Origin: Sphingomonas ginsenosidivorax
GTDB lineage: Bacteria; Pseudomonadota; Alphaproteobacteria; Sphingomonadales; Sphingomonadaceae
Assembly (NCBI RefSeq): GCF_007995065.1
Contig: NZ_VOQR01000001.1
Span: 2,731,001-2,795,000 of the forward strand
Direction: 5' to 3'
DNA: 64,000 nt
Made by a program: the position numbers and the translations under genes. Under the pieces are notes generated by a model. It had not been told where the DNA came from. It did no database searches and saw only the letters and a program-made list of their open reading frames with translations. This document shows, in pieces, positions 1-9,068 of the stretch. Each line of letters starts with the position of its first letter. Positions within the stretch are counted from its first letter, which is position 1.

Positions 1-105
1 TACGTCGACGGCGGCGAAGTCCACGGCGTCGCCGGGGCGGAATTTCGGTTCTGGCACATGCAGCGACAACGGCTGCAGATTGGCGCGCAAATGCTCGGTC
101 GCCAC
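1..105 (-). CDS. bkdA1: Branched-chain 2-oxoacid dehydrogenase E1 alpha subunit, N-terminal fragment
   Basis: Only the first 35 codons lie in the window; the gene runs off the left edge. It starts with GTG, preceded by an AGGAGA Shine-Dalgarno at 5-base spacing. The protein begins MATEHLRANLQPLSLHVPEP and continues with a KFRPGD stretch. The PLxLHVPEPxxRPG pattern is the characteristic N-terminus of the thiamine-diphosphate E1 alpha subunit of the branched-chain 2-oxoacid dehydrogenase complex, which oxidatively decarboxylates the keto acids of Leu, Ile and Val in the cytoplasm. The catalytic domain is not visible, so the call rests on this N-terminal motif alone. Confidence 0.7.
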   Translation of the reverse strand, partial: MATEHLRANLQPLSLHVPEPKFRPGDAVDFAAVDV

Positions 106-191
106 GCGATTCTCCTAAGTCTCCGCGCTTCTACGCGTGGACAGCCCTTTCTTAGCTTTGTTATTAAATTACAAGCTTTGTCGTGCGCTTC

Positions 192-272
192 CGTTCCCCC
201 GCAAGGCGGGGGTTCAGGGTCCCGGGCGGTACCGCTCGAGACTCCCGGGCCCCCGCGTTCGCGGGGGAACGG
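192..272. repeat. REP-like palindrome, family C (CGTTCCCCCGC...GCGGGGGAACGG)
   Basis: Outer arms CGTTCCCCCGC and GCGGGGGAACGG are inverted, with a second imperfect palindrome between them. The element abuts the TAA stop of the fumarylacetoacetate hydrolase gene (273). Two related copies lie at 38906-38986 and 39013-39118. The unpaired bases from 106 to 191 hold no feature I can name beyond the bkdA1-like Shine-Dalgarno and presumably its promoter. Confidence 0.75.
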
Positions 273-1274
273 TTACCCCACCACCTGCTCGATCGTCCCG
301 AAGATCGGCCGGTGCTTGTCGTCCTCGGCCCAGATCTTCACCGTGTCGCCGGCCTTCAGGAACGGCGTCACCGGCTTGCCGCCCTCGATCGTCTCGATCG
401 TGCGCAGTTCGGCGAGGCAGGAATAGCCGACGCCGCCCGCCGCGATCGTCTTGCCCGGACCGCCATCGGGCCCGCGGTTGGACACGGTGCCCGACCCGAC
501 GATCGTCCCCGCGCCCAGTGCGCGGGTCTTGGCGGCGTGCGCGACGAGCGTGCCGAAGTCGAACGTCATGTCCTCGCCCGCCTCGGCGCGGCCGAACGGC
601 TGGCCGTTGAGGTCGACCATCAGCCTGCGGTGCAGCTTGCCGTCCCGCCACCAGTCGCCGAGCGCGTCCGGCGTCACGAACACCGGCGAGAAGGCGCTGG
701 CGGGTTTCGACTGGAAGAAGCCGAAGCCCTTGCCGAGCTCGCCGGGGATCAGGTTACGCAGGGAGACGTCGTTGGTCAGCCCGACCAGCCGGATCGCCGC
801 CAGCGCCTCGTCGCGCGTCGCGCCCAGCGGCACGTCGCCGGTGACGACGACCACCTCGGCCTCCATGTCGCAGCCCCAGGACTCGTCGGCGAGCGGGATC
901 GGATCGCGGGGCCCCAGGAACCCGTCCGACCCGCCCTGGTACATCAGCGGGTCGTGCCAGAAGCTGTCGGGCATCTCCGCCGCGCGCGCCTGGCGCACCA
1001 GCGCGACATGGTTCACATAGGCCGATCCGTCCGCCCATTGATACGCGCGCGGCAGCGGCGACGCCGCGCCATGTTCGTGGAACCGCCGCATCGGGATCAT
1101 CTCGTGCTCGAGATCGATCGAGAGATTCTCGAGCGCGGGCGCCAGCGCGTCCCAGTCGTCGAGCGCGGCCTGCAGCGTCGGCGCGATATGCGCGGCGTCG
1201 GCGCACCAGGCGAGATCGGTCGACACCACGACGAGCGCACCGTCGCGTCCGCTCTTGAGGCTGGCCAGCTTCAT
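273..1274 (-). CDS. Fumarylacetoacetate hydrolase family protein
   Basis: 333 aa. The start at 1274 (MKLASLKSG) is chosen for its GAGAGGA Shine-Dalgarno; a longer open frame upstream has no such signal. The fold is the FAH C-terminal catalytic domain. Visible metal/catalytic motifs are the acidic EAEVVVV stretch, LTNDVSLRN, the Lys in FGFFQSKP and the closing TIAAGGVGYSC region. The family hydrolyses C-C bonds of acylpyruvate-type substrates; the length fits the about 330-aa fumarylacetoacetase-like group of tyrosine catabolism. No homogentisate dioxygenase or maleylacetoacetate isomerase lies next to it here, so the exact substrate is inferred. It is followed 47 bases upstream by the ferredoxin reductase gene in the same orientation. 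Confidence 0.85.
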   Translation of the reverse strand: MKLASLKSGRDGALVVVSTDLAWCADAAHIAPTLQAALDDWDALAPALENLSIDLEHEMIPMRRFHEHGAASPLPRAYQWADGSAYVNHVALVRQARAAEMPDSFWHDPLMYQGGSDGFLGPRDPIPLADESWGCDMEAEVVVVTGDVPLGATRDEALAAIRLVGLTNDVSLRNLIPGELGKGFGFFQSKPASAFSPVFVTPDALGDWWRDGKLHRRLMVDLNGQPFGRAEAGEDMTFDFGTLVAHAAKTRALGAGTIVGSGTVSNRGPDGGPGKTIAAGGVGYSCLAELRTIETIEGGKPVTPFLKAGDTVKIWAEDDKHRPIFGTIEQVVG

Positions 1275-1321
1275 GGAAAATCCTCTCGTTGTTTTTTCCA
1301 TCCTAGCGGTGACGCGGGGGG

Positions 1322-2548
1322 CTACGCCAGCGTCTTGAGCGGAACCGCGGCGTCGGCGAGCGGCACGGGGTCGACGATCGCACCGCGCTCGACCAGCGCA
1401 CGTCCCTGGACATAGTCGCGCGTGGCGTTGACGCAGTCGAGCGCGACCACCCGCCCCGCCTTCAGATAGACCACCGAAAAGGCGCGCGCGGCCGGGTCGC
1501 CGCGGACGATCGCGGCGTCGTGGCCGATCGACAGGCCGACGGTCTGCAGCTTCAGGTCGTATTGATGCGACCAGAACCACGGCACCGCGTCATAGGGCTC
1601 GGGCGCGCCGGTCAGCAGCTTGGCGACGGTGTTCGCCTGGTCGTTCGCGTTCTGCACCGATTCCAGCCGGATCGTCGCGCAGTCGGCGAAGCGGTTCGCA
1701 TGCGCGGCGCAGTCGCCGATGGCGTACACGTCGGGCAGCGAGGTGCGGCACTGCGCATCGACCGCGACGCCGTTCCCGCCGTCCGCGCCGGCCGCCAGCA
1801 CGGCTGCGACGGCGGGCTCGATGCCGATCCCGACGATCACCATTTCGCAATCGAGGATGGTGTCGTCCGCGAGCCGGACGCCGACCGCCGCCCCGTCGCG
1901 TTCCTCGATACACGCGACCGTCACGTTCAGCCGGATCTCGACGCCGTGCGCGCGGTGCTCGGCCTCGAAGAAGCGCGACAGCGGCTCTCCGGCGACGCGC
2001 GCGAGCACGCGGTCCTGCGCTTCCAGCACGGTCACCGGCTTGCCCATCTTGGTCAGCACCGCCGCGGCCTCGAGCCCGATATAGCCGCCGCCGATCACCA
2101 CGATCCGCGTCACGTCGGGCAGTTCGGCGATCATCCGGTCGACATCGGCGCGGTTGCGCACCGCATGCACGCCGCGCAGCGCGTTGCCGGTGCAGGTCAG
2201 CCGCCGGGGCGACCCACCGGTCGCCCAGATCAGCGCGCCATAGCCGATCACGGCCCCGTCCCCGAGCGTGACCGTCTTCGCGACTGGATCGACCGTCTCG
2301 ACCCGGTTGCCGAGGATCGTCACGATCTCGCGCTCCGCCCAGAAGGCGGCCGGGCGGATCAGGATGCGCTCGAACGGCTTGTCCCCCGCCAGATAGTCCT
2401 TCGACAGTGGCGGGCGCTCATAGGGGAGTTCGCGTTCGTCGCCGACCATCGCGATGGTGCCGGCGAACTTGCGCTGGCGTAGCGCGATCGCGGCCTGCGC
2501 GCCGGCATGCCCGGCGCCGACGATCAGGACGTCATAGCTCTCGGTCAT
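1322..2548 (-). CDS. NAD(P)H-dependent FAD ferredoxin/rubredoxin reductase
   Basis: 408 aa from [13 protein letters not shown]. The N-terminal FAD dinucleotide fold has [10 protein letters not shown] (about residues 11-20) and [13 protein letters not shown] second Rossmann NAD fold has [10 protein letters not shown] at about residues 150-160, and YAIGDCA binds the FAD flavin end. The C-terminal reductase domain contains [12 protein letters not shown], typical of putidaredoxin reductase/ArR-type enzymes. These move electrons from NAD(P)H to a 2Fe-2S ferredoxin serving a P450 or dioxygenase. No oxygenase is adjacent; the 2Fe-2S ferredoxin at 23464-23781 is a possible partner. The longer open frame that begins [10 protein letters not shown] runs through tRNA-Leu and is not real coding. 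Confidence 0.85.
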   Translation of the reverse strand: MTESYDVLIVGAGHAGAQAAIALRQRKFAGTIAMVGDERELPYERPPLSKDYLAGDKPFERILIRPAAFWAEREIVTILGNRVETVDPVAKTVTLGDGAVIGYGALIWATGGSPRRLTCTGNALRGVHAVRNRADVDRMIAELPDVTRIVVIGGGYIGLEAAAVLTKMGKPVTVLEAQDRVLARVAGEPLSRFFEAEHRAHGVEIRLNVTVACIEERDGAAVGVRLADDTILDCEMVIVGIGIEPAVAAVLAAGADGGNGVAVDAQCRTSLPDVYAIGDCAAHANRFADCATIRLESVQNANDQANTVAKLLTGAPEPYDAVPWFWSHQYDLKLQTVGLSIGHDAAIVRGDPAARAFSVVYLKAGRVVALDCVNATRDYVQGRALVERGAIVDPVPLADAAVPLKTLA

Positions 2549-2566
2549 GCCGCTCCTCAACCCTGA

Positions 2567-2651
2567 TGGTGCGGGCGGTGGGAATCGAACCCACACTCCT
2601 CTCGGAACCGGATTTTGAGTCCGGCGCGTCTACCAATTCCACCACGCCCGC
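2567..2651 (-). tRNA. tRNA-Leu, anticodon CAA
   Basis: 85 nt including an encoded CCA. Acceptor stem GCGGGCG (2645-2651) pairs with CGCCCGC (2571-2577), with discriminator A and CCA at 2567-2570. The anticodon loop is CTCAAAA giving CAA, which reads the UUG leucine codon. A long class II variable arm (TTCCGAGAGGAGT) and a TTCGATT T loop confirm leucine identity. Confidence 0.96.
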
Positions 2652-2866
2652 ATACGCCCCGCGGCACGGAGCGCCGGGGTCCGCGGTCTATAAGTGAGGT
2701 TCGTGGGGAACTCCATAGGGGCGCGCCTGAAGTTTTCGCGCCCGGACGACCACCGACAAAATCAATCGTCACGTTCCCGTAACGGTACCGTCCCGCAACG
2801 GTCACGGATCATCGCCAAAGGGCGGCCTGCTGCATCGCACACATCCAATACCCGGGGGGGCCATCC

Positions 2867-5434
2867 ATGATCCGACACACTTCGAGCCTGTTCGCGCTCG
2901 CCGCCGCCTTGTTCGCGACCGCGCCCGCCTCTGCCCAGTCAACGGAAATCGCGGCGCTCGATACGGCCGCGCCCGAAACCGCCTCAGAGCCCGACACAGC
3001 CTCGGCGATCGTCGTCACGGCGAAGACGACCCGCTCGGCCACCGCGATCGCGCAGGCCGAGATCCAGAAGATCCTGCCCGGCATCTCGCCGCCGAAGGCG
3101 ATCCAGACGCTGCCCGGCGTGCTCTACATCACCGCCGATCCCTGGGGGTATAACGAGCAGAACGCGCAGATCTTCATTCACGGGTTCGCGGGTAACCAGC
3201 TCGGCTACACGATGGACGGCGTGCCCCTCGGCGACCAGAGCTATGGCAACTATAACGGCCTGTCGCCGCAGCGCGCGGTGATCTCGGAGAATGTCGGGCG
3301 AATCGTCGTCGCGACCGGCGCGGGCGATCTCGCGACCGCATCGAACAGCAATCTCGGCGGCACGGTCGAGACCTTCTCGTCCAACCCGCTCGCCAAACTG
3401 GGCGTCCAGGCGACGCAGACCGTCGGTAGCTACGACACGTCACGCACCTTCGTGCGGATCGACACCGGCACCTTCGGCGGCACCAACAGCGCCTATGTCT
3501 CGGGCGCACGCCAGCGCGCCCGCGCCTGGGATTTCGACGGCATCCAGGGCGGCTACCAGGCCAATGCCAAGTTCGTGCACGACGACCATGTCGGCAAGCT
3601 GACGCTCTATTTCGACTATAACGACTTCACCCAGCCGAACGAGGACGCGACCGTCTTCTTCAAGCCCTCGGCCGGCGGCACGGCGAGCGCGGTGCAGCTC
3701 TACACGCCCTATACCAAGCCGTTCTTCTATCCCGATTTCACCACCTACCGCGGCAGCTATCTGAGCCCGCTCGGCAACAGCCCGAGCGCCGAGGGCGGCA
3801 ACTACCGCAACTATTATTCCGACGCGCAGCGCACCGACTATCTCGGCTATGCCCGCTACGACGCGCATCTGTCGCAGCACGTCACCTGGTCGACCACCGG
3901 CTATTTCCATCACAATGACGGCGCCGGCGTCGTCGCCGGCCCGCTCGGCCAGTCGATCACCACCGCGCAGGCCTATCTCGACCCCGCCTATGCGACGCTG
4001 CCGAGCAACTGCCGCTTCACCAGCAACGCCAACGGCATCAGGCCCGCCGCCTGCACCGCGCTGACCGCGGCGCAGGCGAGCGCGTCGGGCGCGGCCTTGG
4101 TCGCGGCGACCGGCGGATCGGGGCTGATCACGCGTACCACCGAATACCGCATCGACCGCGAAGGCGTGATCTCGGCGCTCGCGATCGACGCCGGCGCGCA
4201 CAAGGTCGAGCTCGGTGGCTGGTTCGAGCACAACAGCACGACGCAGTGGCGCCGCTGGTACGGCGTCGACGTCAACAACCCGGCATCGAGCACGCCGTAC
4301 ATCCGCCCGCTCGAGGCCGCCGCGCCGCTGTTCACGCAATATCAGGGCGACGCGCGGATCAACACGCTGCAGCTCCACGTCCAGGACACCTGGCAGGCGC
4401 TCGACCAGCTGGTCGTCCAGGCCGGCTTCAAGACCAGCGCGCAATGGGCCGACGGGCGCTTCCCGGTACAGCCCAGGCTCGGCTCGCTGTCGGGGCTGAC
4501 CGGCGGCCTGCCCGAGGGCAAGATCAACACGCTGCGCTGGTTCCTGCCCGCCGCCGGCGCGACCTACGACTTCAACGGCCATGAAGAGGTCTATTTCAAC
4601 GCGCAGAAGAACCTGCGGCAATATCCCGCCTATCTCGCCGGCGGCGGCGGCCCGTGGTTCACCGGCAGCCAGGCGGCGTTCGACGCGTTCGCCGCGGACG
4701 GCAAGCCCGAGAGCAGCTGGACCTATGAAGGCGGTCTGCGCACCAAGCGCGGCTTCGGCGGCGACGTCCGGCTCGAGGCGCAGGTCAATTACTACCACGT
4801 CGTGTTCGACAACCGCCTGCTCGCGATCTCGACCAATCCCGGCGGCATCGCCGGCGGCGCGATCACCGGGGGCACGTCGATCCTGGTCAATGTCGGCTCG
4901 GTCAAGACCGACGGCGTCGACGCAGCCTTCACATTGCACCTCGGCCGCGCCTTCTCGCTCTACAACGCCACGTCGTACAACCTGTCGAAATACCAGAGCG
5001 ACTATACCTCGACCGCGACCGGGATCGGCGGCGCGACGGACAGCTGCATCGGCGGCTTTCTCGTCACCAACGGGGTCGTGCCGACCTGTGGCAAACAGCT
5101 GCCCGGCACGCCGAAATGGATGAACAAGACCGTCGCCACGCTCGCAGGAGGCCCGTTCGAGGCGCAGCTGATCGGCGACTATGTCGGGCGACGCTTCGCC
5201 ACCTTCAGCAACGATGCGAGCGTCGCGTCGTATTTCCTGACGTCGCTGCGGGTCGCGGCGCGGCTTCCGGAAGGGACGCTGCCGCTCAGCAAGCTCGAGC
5301 TGGCGCTGAACGTGACCAACCTCACCGACAAGAAGGGTGCGTCGACGCTGTCGGTCGGATCGGCCACCAACAGCTACTCGGCCTATCCGATCGCGCCGCG
5401 GCAGTGGTTCCTGACGCTGTCGGCGGCGTATTAA
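2867..5434 (+). CDS. TonB-dependent outer-membrane receptor
   Basis: 855 aa. A signal peptide (MIRHTSSLFALAAALFATAPASAQ) is followed by a TonB-box-like SAIVVTA (about residues 45-51). A plug domain follows, with LPGVLYI, IFIHGF, TMDGVPLGDQ and the NLGGTVE end motif at about residues 60-175. The rest is the 22-strand beta-barrel, ending in the aromatic signature QWFLTLSAAY. Two Cys in NCRF and AACTA (about residues 384-399) are probably a loop disulfide. Such receptors import iron complexes, vitamins or oligosaccharides with TonB-ExbBD. The substrate cannot be read here: there is no neighbouring transporter, hydrolase or sigma/anti-sigma pair. The 211 bases upstream hold a hairpin (GGGCGCG...CGCGCCC) and no clear promoter. 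Confidence 0.9.
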   Translation: MIRHTSSLFALAAALFATAPASAQSTEIAALDTAAPETASEPDTASAIVVTAKTTRSATAIAQAEIQKILPGISPPKAIQTLPGVLYITADPWGYNEQNAQIFIHGFAGNQLGYTMDGVPLGDQSYGNYNGLSPQRAVISENVGRIVVATGAGDLATASNSNLGGTVETFSSNPLAKLGVQATQTVGSYDTSRTFVRIDTGTFGGTNSAYVSGARQRARAWDFDGIQGGYQANAKFVHDDHVGKLTLYFDYNDFTQPNEDATVFFKPSAGGTASAVQLYTPYTKPFFYPDFTTYRGSYLSPLGNSPSAEGGNYRNYYSDAQRTDYLGYARYDAHLSQHVTWSTTGYFHHNDGAGVVAGPLGQSITTAQAYLDPAYATLPSNCRFTSNANGIRPAACTALTAAQASASGAALVAATGGSGLITRTTEYRIDREGVISALAIDAGAHKVELGGWFEHNSTTQWRRWYGVDVNNPASSTPYIRPLEAAAPLFTQYQGDARINTLQLHVQDTWQALDQLVVQAGFKTSAQWADGRFPVQPRLGSLSGLTGGLPEGKINTLRWFLPAAGATYDFNGHEEVYFNAQKNLRQYPAYLAGGGGPWFTGSQAAFDAFAADGKPESSWTYEGGLRTKRGFGGDVRLEAQVNYYHVVFDNRLLAISTNPGGIAGGAITGGTSILVNVGSVKTDGVDAAFTLHLGRAFSLYNATSYNLSKYQSDYTSTATGIGGATDSCIGGFLVTNGVVPTCGKQLPGTPKWMNKTVATLAGGPFEAQLIGDYVGRRFATFSNDASVASYFLTSLRVAARLPEGTLPLSKLELALNVTNLTDKKGASTLSVGSATNSYSAYPIAPRQWFLTLSAAY

Positions 5435-5460
5435 GGTAGGGGCGGCCGGCGACTAACTCC

Positions 5461-5542
5461 GTCATCCCGGGCTTGTCCCGGGATCCAGGGTTACGGGCGC
5501 CAGCGCTCGTGGCTCTGGATCCCGGGACGAGCCCGGGATGAC
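5461..5542. repeat. REP-like palindrome, family B (GTCATCCCGGGC...GCCCGGGATGAC)
   Basis: Arms GTCATCCCGGGCTTGTCCCGGGATCCAG and the inverse CTGGATCCCGGGACGAGCCCGGGATGAC flank a short centre. It lies just 3' of the receptor gene and before a bidirectional terminator. Related copies: 7684-7763, 25565-25658, 31943-32033, 42915-43005, 43342-43394, 49149-49228 and a half copy at 52661-52686. Confidence 0.8.
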
Positions 5543-5573
5543 GGGGAACTGGCGCACGGAGTAACGGGCAAGA

Positions 5574-5607
5574 AAAAGGGGCCGGGAGATTCCTCCCGGC
5601 CCCTTTT
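5574..5607. terminator. Bidirectional intrinsic terminator between the TonB receptor and typA
   Basis: An 11-bp perfect stem GGGGCCGGGAG/CTCCCGGCCCC with a 4-base ATTC loop is flanked by AAAA on the left and TTTT on the right. Both convergent transcripts (receptor from the left, typA from the right) therefore get a GC stem plus U tract. Confidence 0.85.
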
Positions 5608-5704
5608 CTATGTTCAGCGCGCCGCGGCGAAGCCGCGTCGTCGGACCTCGCTTTGGCGAGGCCGGCCGAGCGCCTGAGGCTCAGCCGGCTTCGCCGTGCT
5701 GGCC

Positions 5705-7549
5705 TCAGGCGCTCTGCTTAGCCCGGCTCGCGCGCTTGCGCTCGTTCGCGTCCAGGAACCGCTTGCGCAGGCGGATCGACTTCGGCGTGACTTCGACCAT
5801 CTCGTCGTCGTCGATGTACGCGATCGCCTGCTCCAGCGTCGCGCGCTTCGGCGGGGTCAGGCGGACCTGGTCGTCCTTGCCGCCCGAGGCGCGGAAGTTG
5901 GTCAGCGCCTTGGTCTTCATCGGGTTGACCTCGAGGTCGTCCGGCTTGGCGTTCTCGCCGACGATCATGCCCTCATAGAGCGCCTCGCCGTGTCCCACGA
6001 ACAGGATGCCGCGCTCTTCGAGCGGACCCAGCGCGTAGTTGTTCGCTTCGCCCGACCCGTTCGAGATCAGCACGCCGTTCTTGCGGCCCTCGATGTTGCC
6101 CTTGTGCGGACCGTACTTCTCGAACAGCCGGTTCATGATGCCCGTGCCGCGCGTGTCCGACAGGAACTCGCCGTGATAGCCGATCATCCCGCGCGACGGT
6201 GCCGAGAAGGTGATCCGGGTCTTGCCGCCGGTCGACGGACGCATGTCGGTCAGCTCGGCCTTACGCAGGTTCATCTTCTCGACGACGGTGCCCGAATGCT
6301 CCTCGTCGACGTCGATGATCACGGTCTCGTACGGCTCGGTCTTCTTGCCGTCCTCATCCTCGCCGAACAGCACGCGCGGGCGGCTGATGCCGAGCTCGAA
6401 GCCCTCGCGGCGCATCGTCTCGATCAGCACGCCGAGCTGGAGCTCGCCGCGGCCGGCGACTTCGAAGCTGTCCTTGTCAGACGCCTCGGTCACCTTCACG
6501 GCGACGTTCGACTCGGCTTCGCGGAACAGCCGCTCGCGGATCATGCGGCTGGTCACCTTGGTGCCCTCGCGGCCCGCCATCGGCGAATCGTTCACGGCAA
6601 AGCGCATCGACAGCGTGGGGGGATCGATCGGCTGCGCGTGCAGCGGCTCGGTCACGGTGATGTCCGCGATCGTGTCGGCGACGGTCGCGACCGACAGGCC
6701 GGCGAGCGAAATGATGTCACCCGCCTTGGCTTCGTCGACGGGAACGCGATCGAGGCCACGGAACGACAGGATCTTCGACGCACGGCCGGTCTCGATGATC
6801 TTGCCGTCGTTGTTGAGCGCATGGATCGGGGTGTTGATCTTGATCGAGCCCGAATTCACGCGGCCGGTCAGGATGCGGCCGAGGAACGGATCGCGGTCGA
6901 GCAACGTGACGAGGAAGGTGAAGGGCACGCCCTCGACCTCGACCTTCGGCGCGGGCACGTGCTTCACGATCGTCTCGAACATCGGGATCAGCGTGCCTTC
7001 GCGCGCGTCCATGTCGGTCGAGGCATAGCCGTTACGACCCGATGCGTAGAGCACCGGGAAATCGAGCTGGTCGTCGTTCGCATCGAGCGACACGAACAGG
7101 TCGAACACCTCGTCGAGCACTTCCTGGATGCGCGCGTCGTTGCGGTCGACCTTGTTGACGACGACGATCGGCTTGAGGCCGAGGGCCAGCGCCTTGCCGG
7201 TCACGAACTTGGTCTGCGGCATCGCGCCTTCCGACGAATCGACCAGCAGGACGACGCCGTCGACCATCGACAGGATGCGCTCGACTTCGCCGCCGAAATC
7301 GGCGTGGCCGGGGGTGTCGACGATGTTGATGCGGATGCTCTCGCTCTCGCCCGGGGGCGTCCAGTCGACCGAGGTCGGCTTGGCGAGAATCGTGATCCCA
7401 CGCTCCTTCTCGAGGTCGTTCGAGTCCATCGCGCGCTCTTCGATGCGCTGGTTGTCGCGGAAGGTGCCGGACTGGCGGAAGAGCTGGTCGACTAGCGTCG
7501 TCTTGCCGTGATCGACGTGCGCGATGATCGCCACATTGCGGAGGCTCAT
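5705..7549 (-). CDS. typA: Ribosome-associated translational GTPase TypA/BipA
   Basis: 614 aa, close to the usual about 607. The start at 7549 (MSLRNVAIIAHVDHGKTTLV) follows an AGGAA Shine-Dalgarno; a 14-residue upstream extension lacks one. GTPase motifs are G1 AHVDHGKT, G3 DTPGHADF and G4 NKVDR. The EF-G-like domains II-V and the TypA C-terminal domain follow, including PSRGMIGYHGEFLSDTRGTG. It binds the 70S ribosome at the EF-G site and supports growth under cold and other stress and ribosome assembly. It is monocistronic and ends at the bidirectional terminator. Confidence 0.96.
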   Translation of the reverse strand: MSLRNVAIIAHVDHGKTTLVDQLFRQSGTFRDNQRIEERAMDSNDLEKERGITILAKPTSVDWTPPGESESIRINIVDTPGHADFGGEVERILSMVDGVVLLVDSSEGAMPQTKFVTGKALALGLKPIVVVNKVDRNDARIQEVLDEVFDLFVSLDANDDQLDFPVLYASGRNGYASTDMDAREGTLIPMFETIVKHVPAPKVEVEGVPFTFLVTLLDRDPFLGRILTGRVNSGSIKINTPIHALNNDGKIIETGRASKILSFRGLDRVPVDEAKAGDIISLAGLSVATVADTIADITVTEPLHAQPIDPPTLSMRFAVNDSPMAGREGTKVTSRMIRERLFREAESNVAVKVTEASDKDSFEVAGRGELQLGVLIETMRREGFELGISRPRVLFGEDEDGKKTEPYETVIIDVDEEHSGTVVEKMNLRKAELTDMRPSTGGKTRITFSAPSRGMIGYHGEFLSDTRGTGIMNRLFEKYGPHKGNIEGRKNGVLISNGSGEANNYALGPLEERGILFVGHGEALYEGMIVGENAKPDDLEVNPMKTKALTNFRASGGKDDQVRLTPPKRATLEQAIAYIDDDEMVEVTPKSIRLRKRFLDANERKRASRAKQSA

Positions 7550-7683
7550 GAAAATTCCTGAAGGTGCGTGGATATAGCTGGGCGCGCCCATAGCGGAATT
7601 GTTGCGCCGCGGGAAGCCTCGGTCTGGATCAGGGCTGGATCGCCGTAGTGGGTTCGCTCGCTCGCCATCCGCACGAAAGATCC

Positions 7684-7763
7684 GTCATCCTGACGAAAGT
7701 CAGGATCCAGGGTCACGCGCGGTACCGTGCTTGGCTCTGGATCCTGACGTTCGTCAGGATGAC
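7684..7763. repeat. REP-like palindrome, family B variant
   Basis: Arms GTCATCCTGACGAAAGTCAG and CTGACGTTCGTCAGGATGAC are inverted. The outer GTCATCC...GGATGAC and the GGATCCAGG/CTCTGGATCC shoulders match the copy at 5461-5542. It sits between divergent/tandem genes, 16 bases from the stop of the oxidoreductase gene. Confidence 0.75.
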
Positions 7764-7779
7764 GGTGGTAGAGGGAGCG

Positions 7780-8796
7780 TCAGCCGAACCCCTCGAGCAC
7801 GACCTTGCCCTTGGCCGTATGGCTTTCGACTCGCGCATGCGCACGGCGCAGGTTCGCGGCATTGATCGCCCCGAGAGCCTCGCCGAGCGTGGTCCTCAGC
7901 CGGCCCGCATCGACCAGTCGCGCGACTTCGGCGAGGATCAGGCCCTGCTCGCCCATGTCCGCGGTCTCGAACAGCGACCGGGTGAACATCAGCTCCCAGT
8001 GAATCGACACCGATTTCTGCTTGAACGGCACGACGTCGAGCACCTCGGGGTCGTCGATCAGCGCGAACCGCCCCTGCGGCGCGATCAGGTCGACGATCTC
8101 CGCCAGATGCGAATCGGTATGCGTTGTCGAGAACACGAACTCGGGCGCGCCCAGGCCCAGTGCCTCGACCTGCGCGGCGAGCGGCTTGCCGTGGTCGATC
8201 ACGTGATGCGCCCCTAGATCGCGAACCCAGTCGCGCGTCTCGTCGCGCGAGGCGGTGGCGATCACGGTCAGGTCGGTCAGCGTCCGCGCGAGCTGCACCG
8301 CGATCGAGCCGACCCCGCCCCCGCCCCCGACGATCAGGATCGCCCGGCGACCGCCCGGCACCGGCGTGTTGACGGCCAGCCGGTCGAACAGCACCTCCCA
8401 CGCGGTGATCGCGGTCAGCGGCAACGCCGCCGCCTGCGCCCAGTCGAGCGAGGCCGGCTTGGCGCCGACCAGCCGCTCGTCGACCAAGTGATATTCGGCA
8501 TTGGTCCCCGGCCGGTCGAGCGCGCCGGCGTAGTAGACCGCATCGCCGATCGCGAAACCGGTGACGTCGGGCCCGACCGCCTCGACCACCCCCGCCGCGT
8601 CCCAGCCGAGCACCTGCCACGCCCCGTCCGCGTCCACGCGGCGCTGGCGGATCTTGGCGTCGACCGGGTTCACCGACACCGCCTTCACCGCGACGAGTAG
8701 GTCGCGGCCCGTCGCTTCGGGCTTGGGGAGGTCGATGTCGACCAGCGACTGTGGGTCGTCGATGGGGAGCGAGCGGGTATAGCCGATGGCACGCAT
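7780..8796 (-). CDS. Zinc-type (MDR) alcohol dehydrogenase/quinone oxidoreductase family protein
   Basis: 338 aa from MRAIGYTRSL; the start follows an AAGGAG Shine-Dalgarno 6 bases upstream. An N-terminal GroES-like domain has VSVNPVDAKIR and VLGWDAAGVVEAVG. A Rossmann NADPH fold has ILIVGGGGGVGSIAVQLA at about residues 150-168. The catalytic-zinc Cys/His set is not evident, so this is probably a zinc-independent, NADPH-dependent reductase of the zinc-binding alcohol dehydrogenase family (adh_fam_1 type), acting on enones or quinones. The substrate is unknown. It stands alone, flanked by repeats on both sides. Confidence 0.85.
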   Translation of the reverse strand: MRAIGYTRSLPIDDPQSLVDIDLPKPEATGRDLLVAVKAVSVNPVDAKIRQRRVDADGAWQVLGWDAAGVVEAVGPDVTGFAIGDAVYYAGALDRPGTNAEYHLVDERLVGAKPASLDWAQAAALPLTAITAWEVLFDRLAVNTPVPGGRRAILIVGGGGGVGSIAVQLARTLTDLTVIATASRDETRDWVRDLGAHHVIDHGKPLAAQVEALGLGAPEFVFSTTHTDSHLAEIVDLIAPQGRFALIDDPEVLDVVPFKQKSVSIHWELMFTRSLFETADMGEQGLILAEVARLVDAGRLRTTLGEALGAINAANLRRAHARVESHTAKGKVVLEGFG

Positions 8797-8862
8797 GGAA
8801 ATCTCCTTGGGAGCCTTCCAGCTGTTGACGCAGGCGGCCGGTTTCAAGGCGGCCCCCTTACG

Positions 8863-8985
8863 ATCCTCCCCTGCCAGGGGGAGGTGGCACCGAAGGTGAC
8901 GGAGGGGGAGGACACGAAACAGAGGTGACCCGATCCGCCCCCTCCGTCAGGCTACGCCTGCCACCTCCCCCTGGCGGGGGAGGAT
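8863..8985. repeat. Long palindromic repeat, family D (ATCCTCCCC...GGGGAGGAT)
   Basis: The element runs from ATCCTCCCCTGCCAGGGGGAGGTGGCA to the inverse TGCCACCTCCCCCTGGCGGGGGAGGAT. Internal CCTCCGTCAG and CTGACGGAGGG inverted blocks form a nested palindrome. A second full copy lies at 56330-56456. It separates the oxidoreductase gene from the telA pair. Confidence 0.8.
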
Positions 8986-9068
8986 TATCGCAGTGTATTA
9001 CCCCCATATACCACTTGAACGCAGCGCCGGTTGCCGTCACCATGCGCACCGCTGATCTGGAGACCGAC

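Noticed and set aside
192..272. Palindromes as ends of insertion sequences or attachment sites
   Set aside because: No transposase or integrase between or beside any pair and no target duplication visible; REP-like is the better description.
2549..2596. Extension of the FAD reductase to [10 protein letters not shown]
   Set aside because: It translates the tRNA-Leu T arm; the Met at 2548 begins the FAD fold directly.
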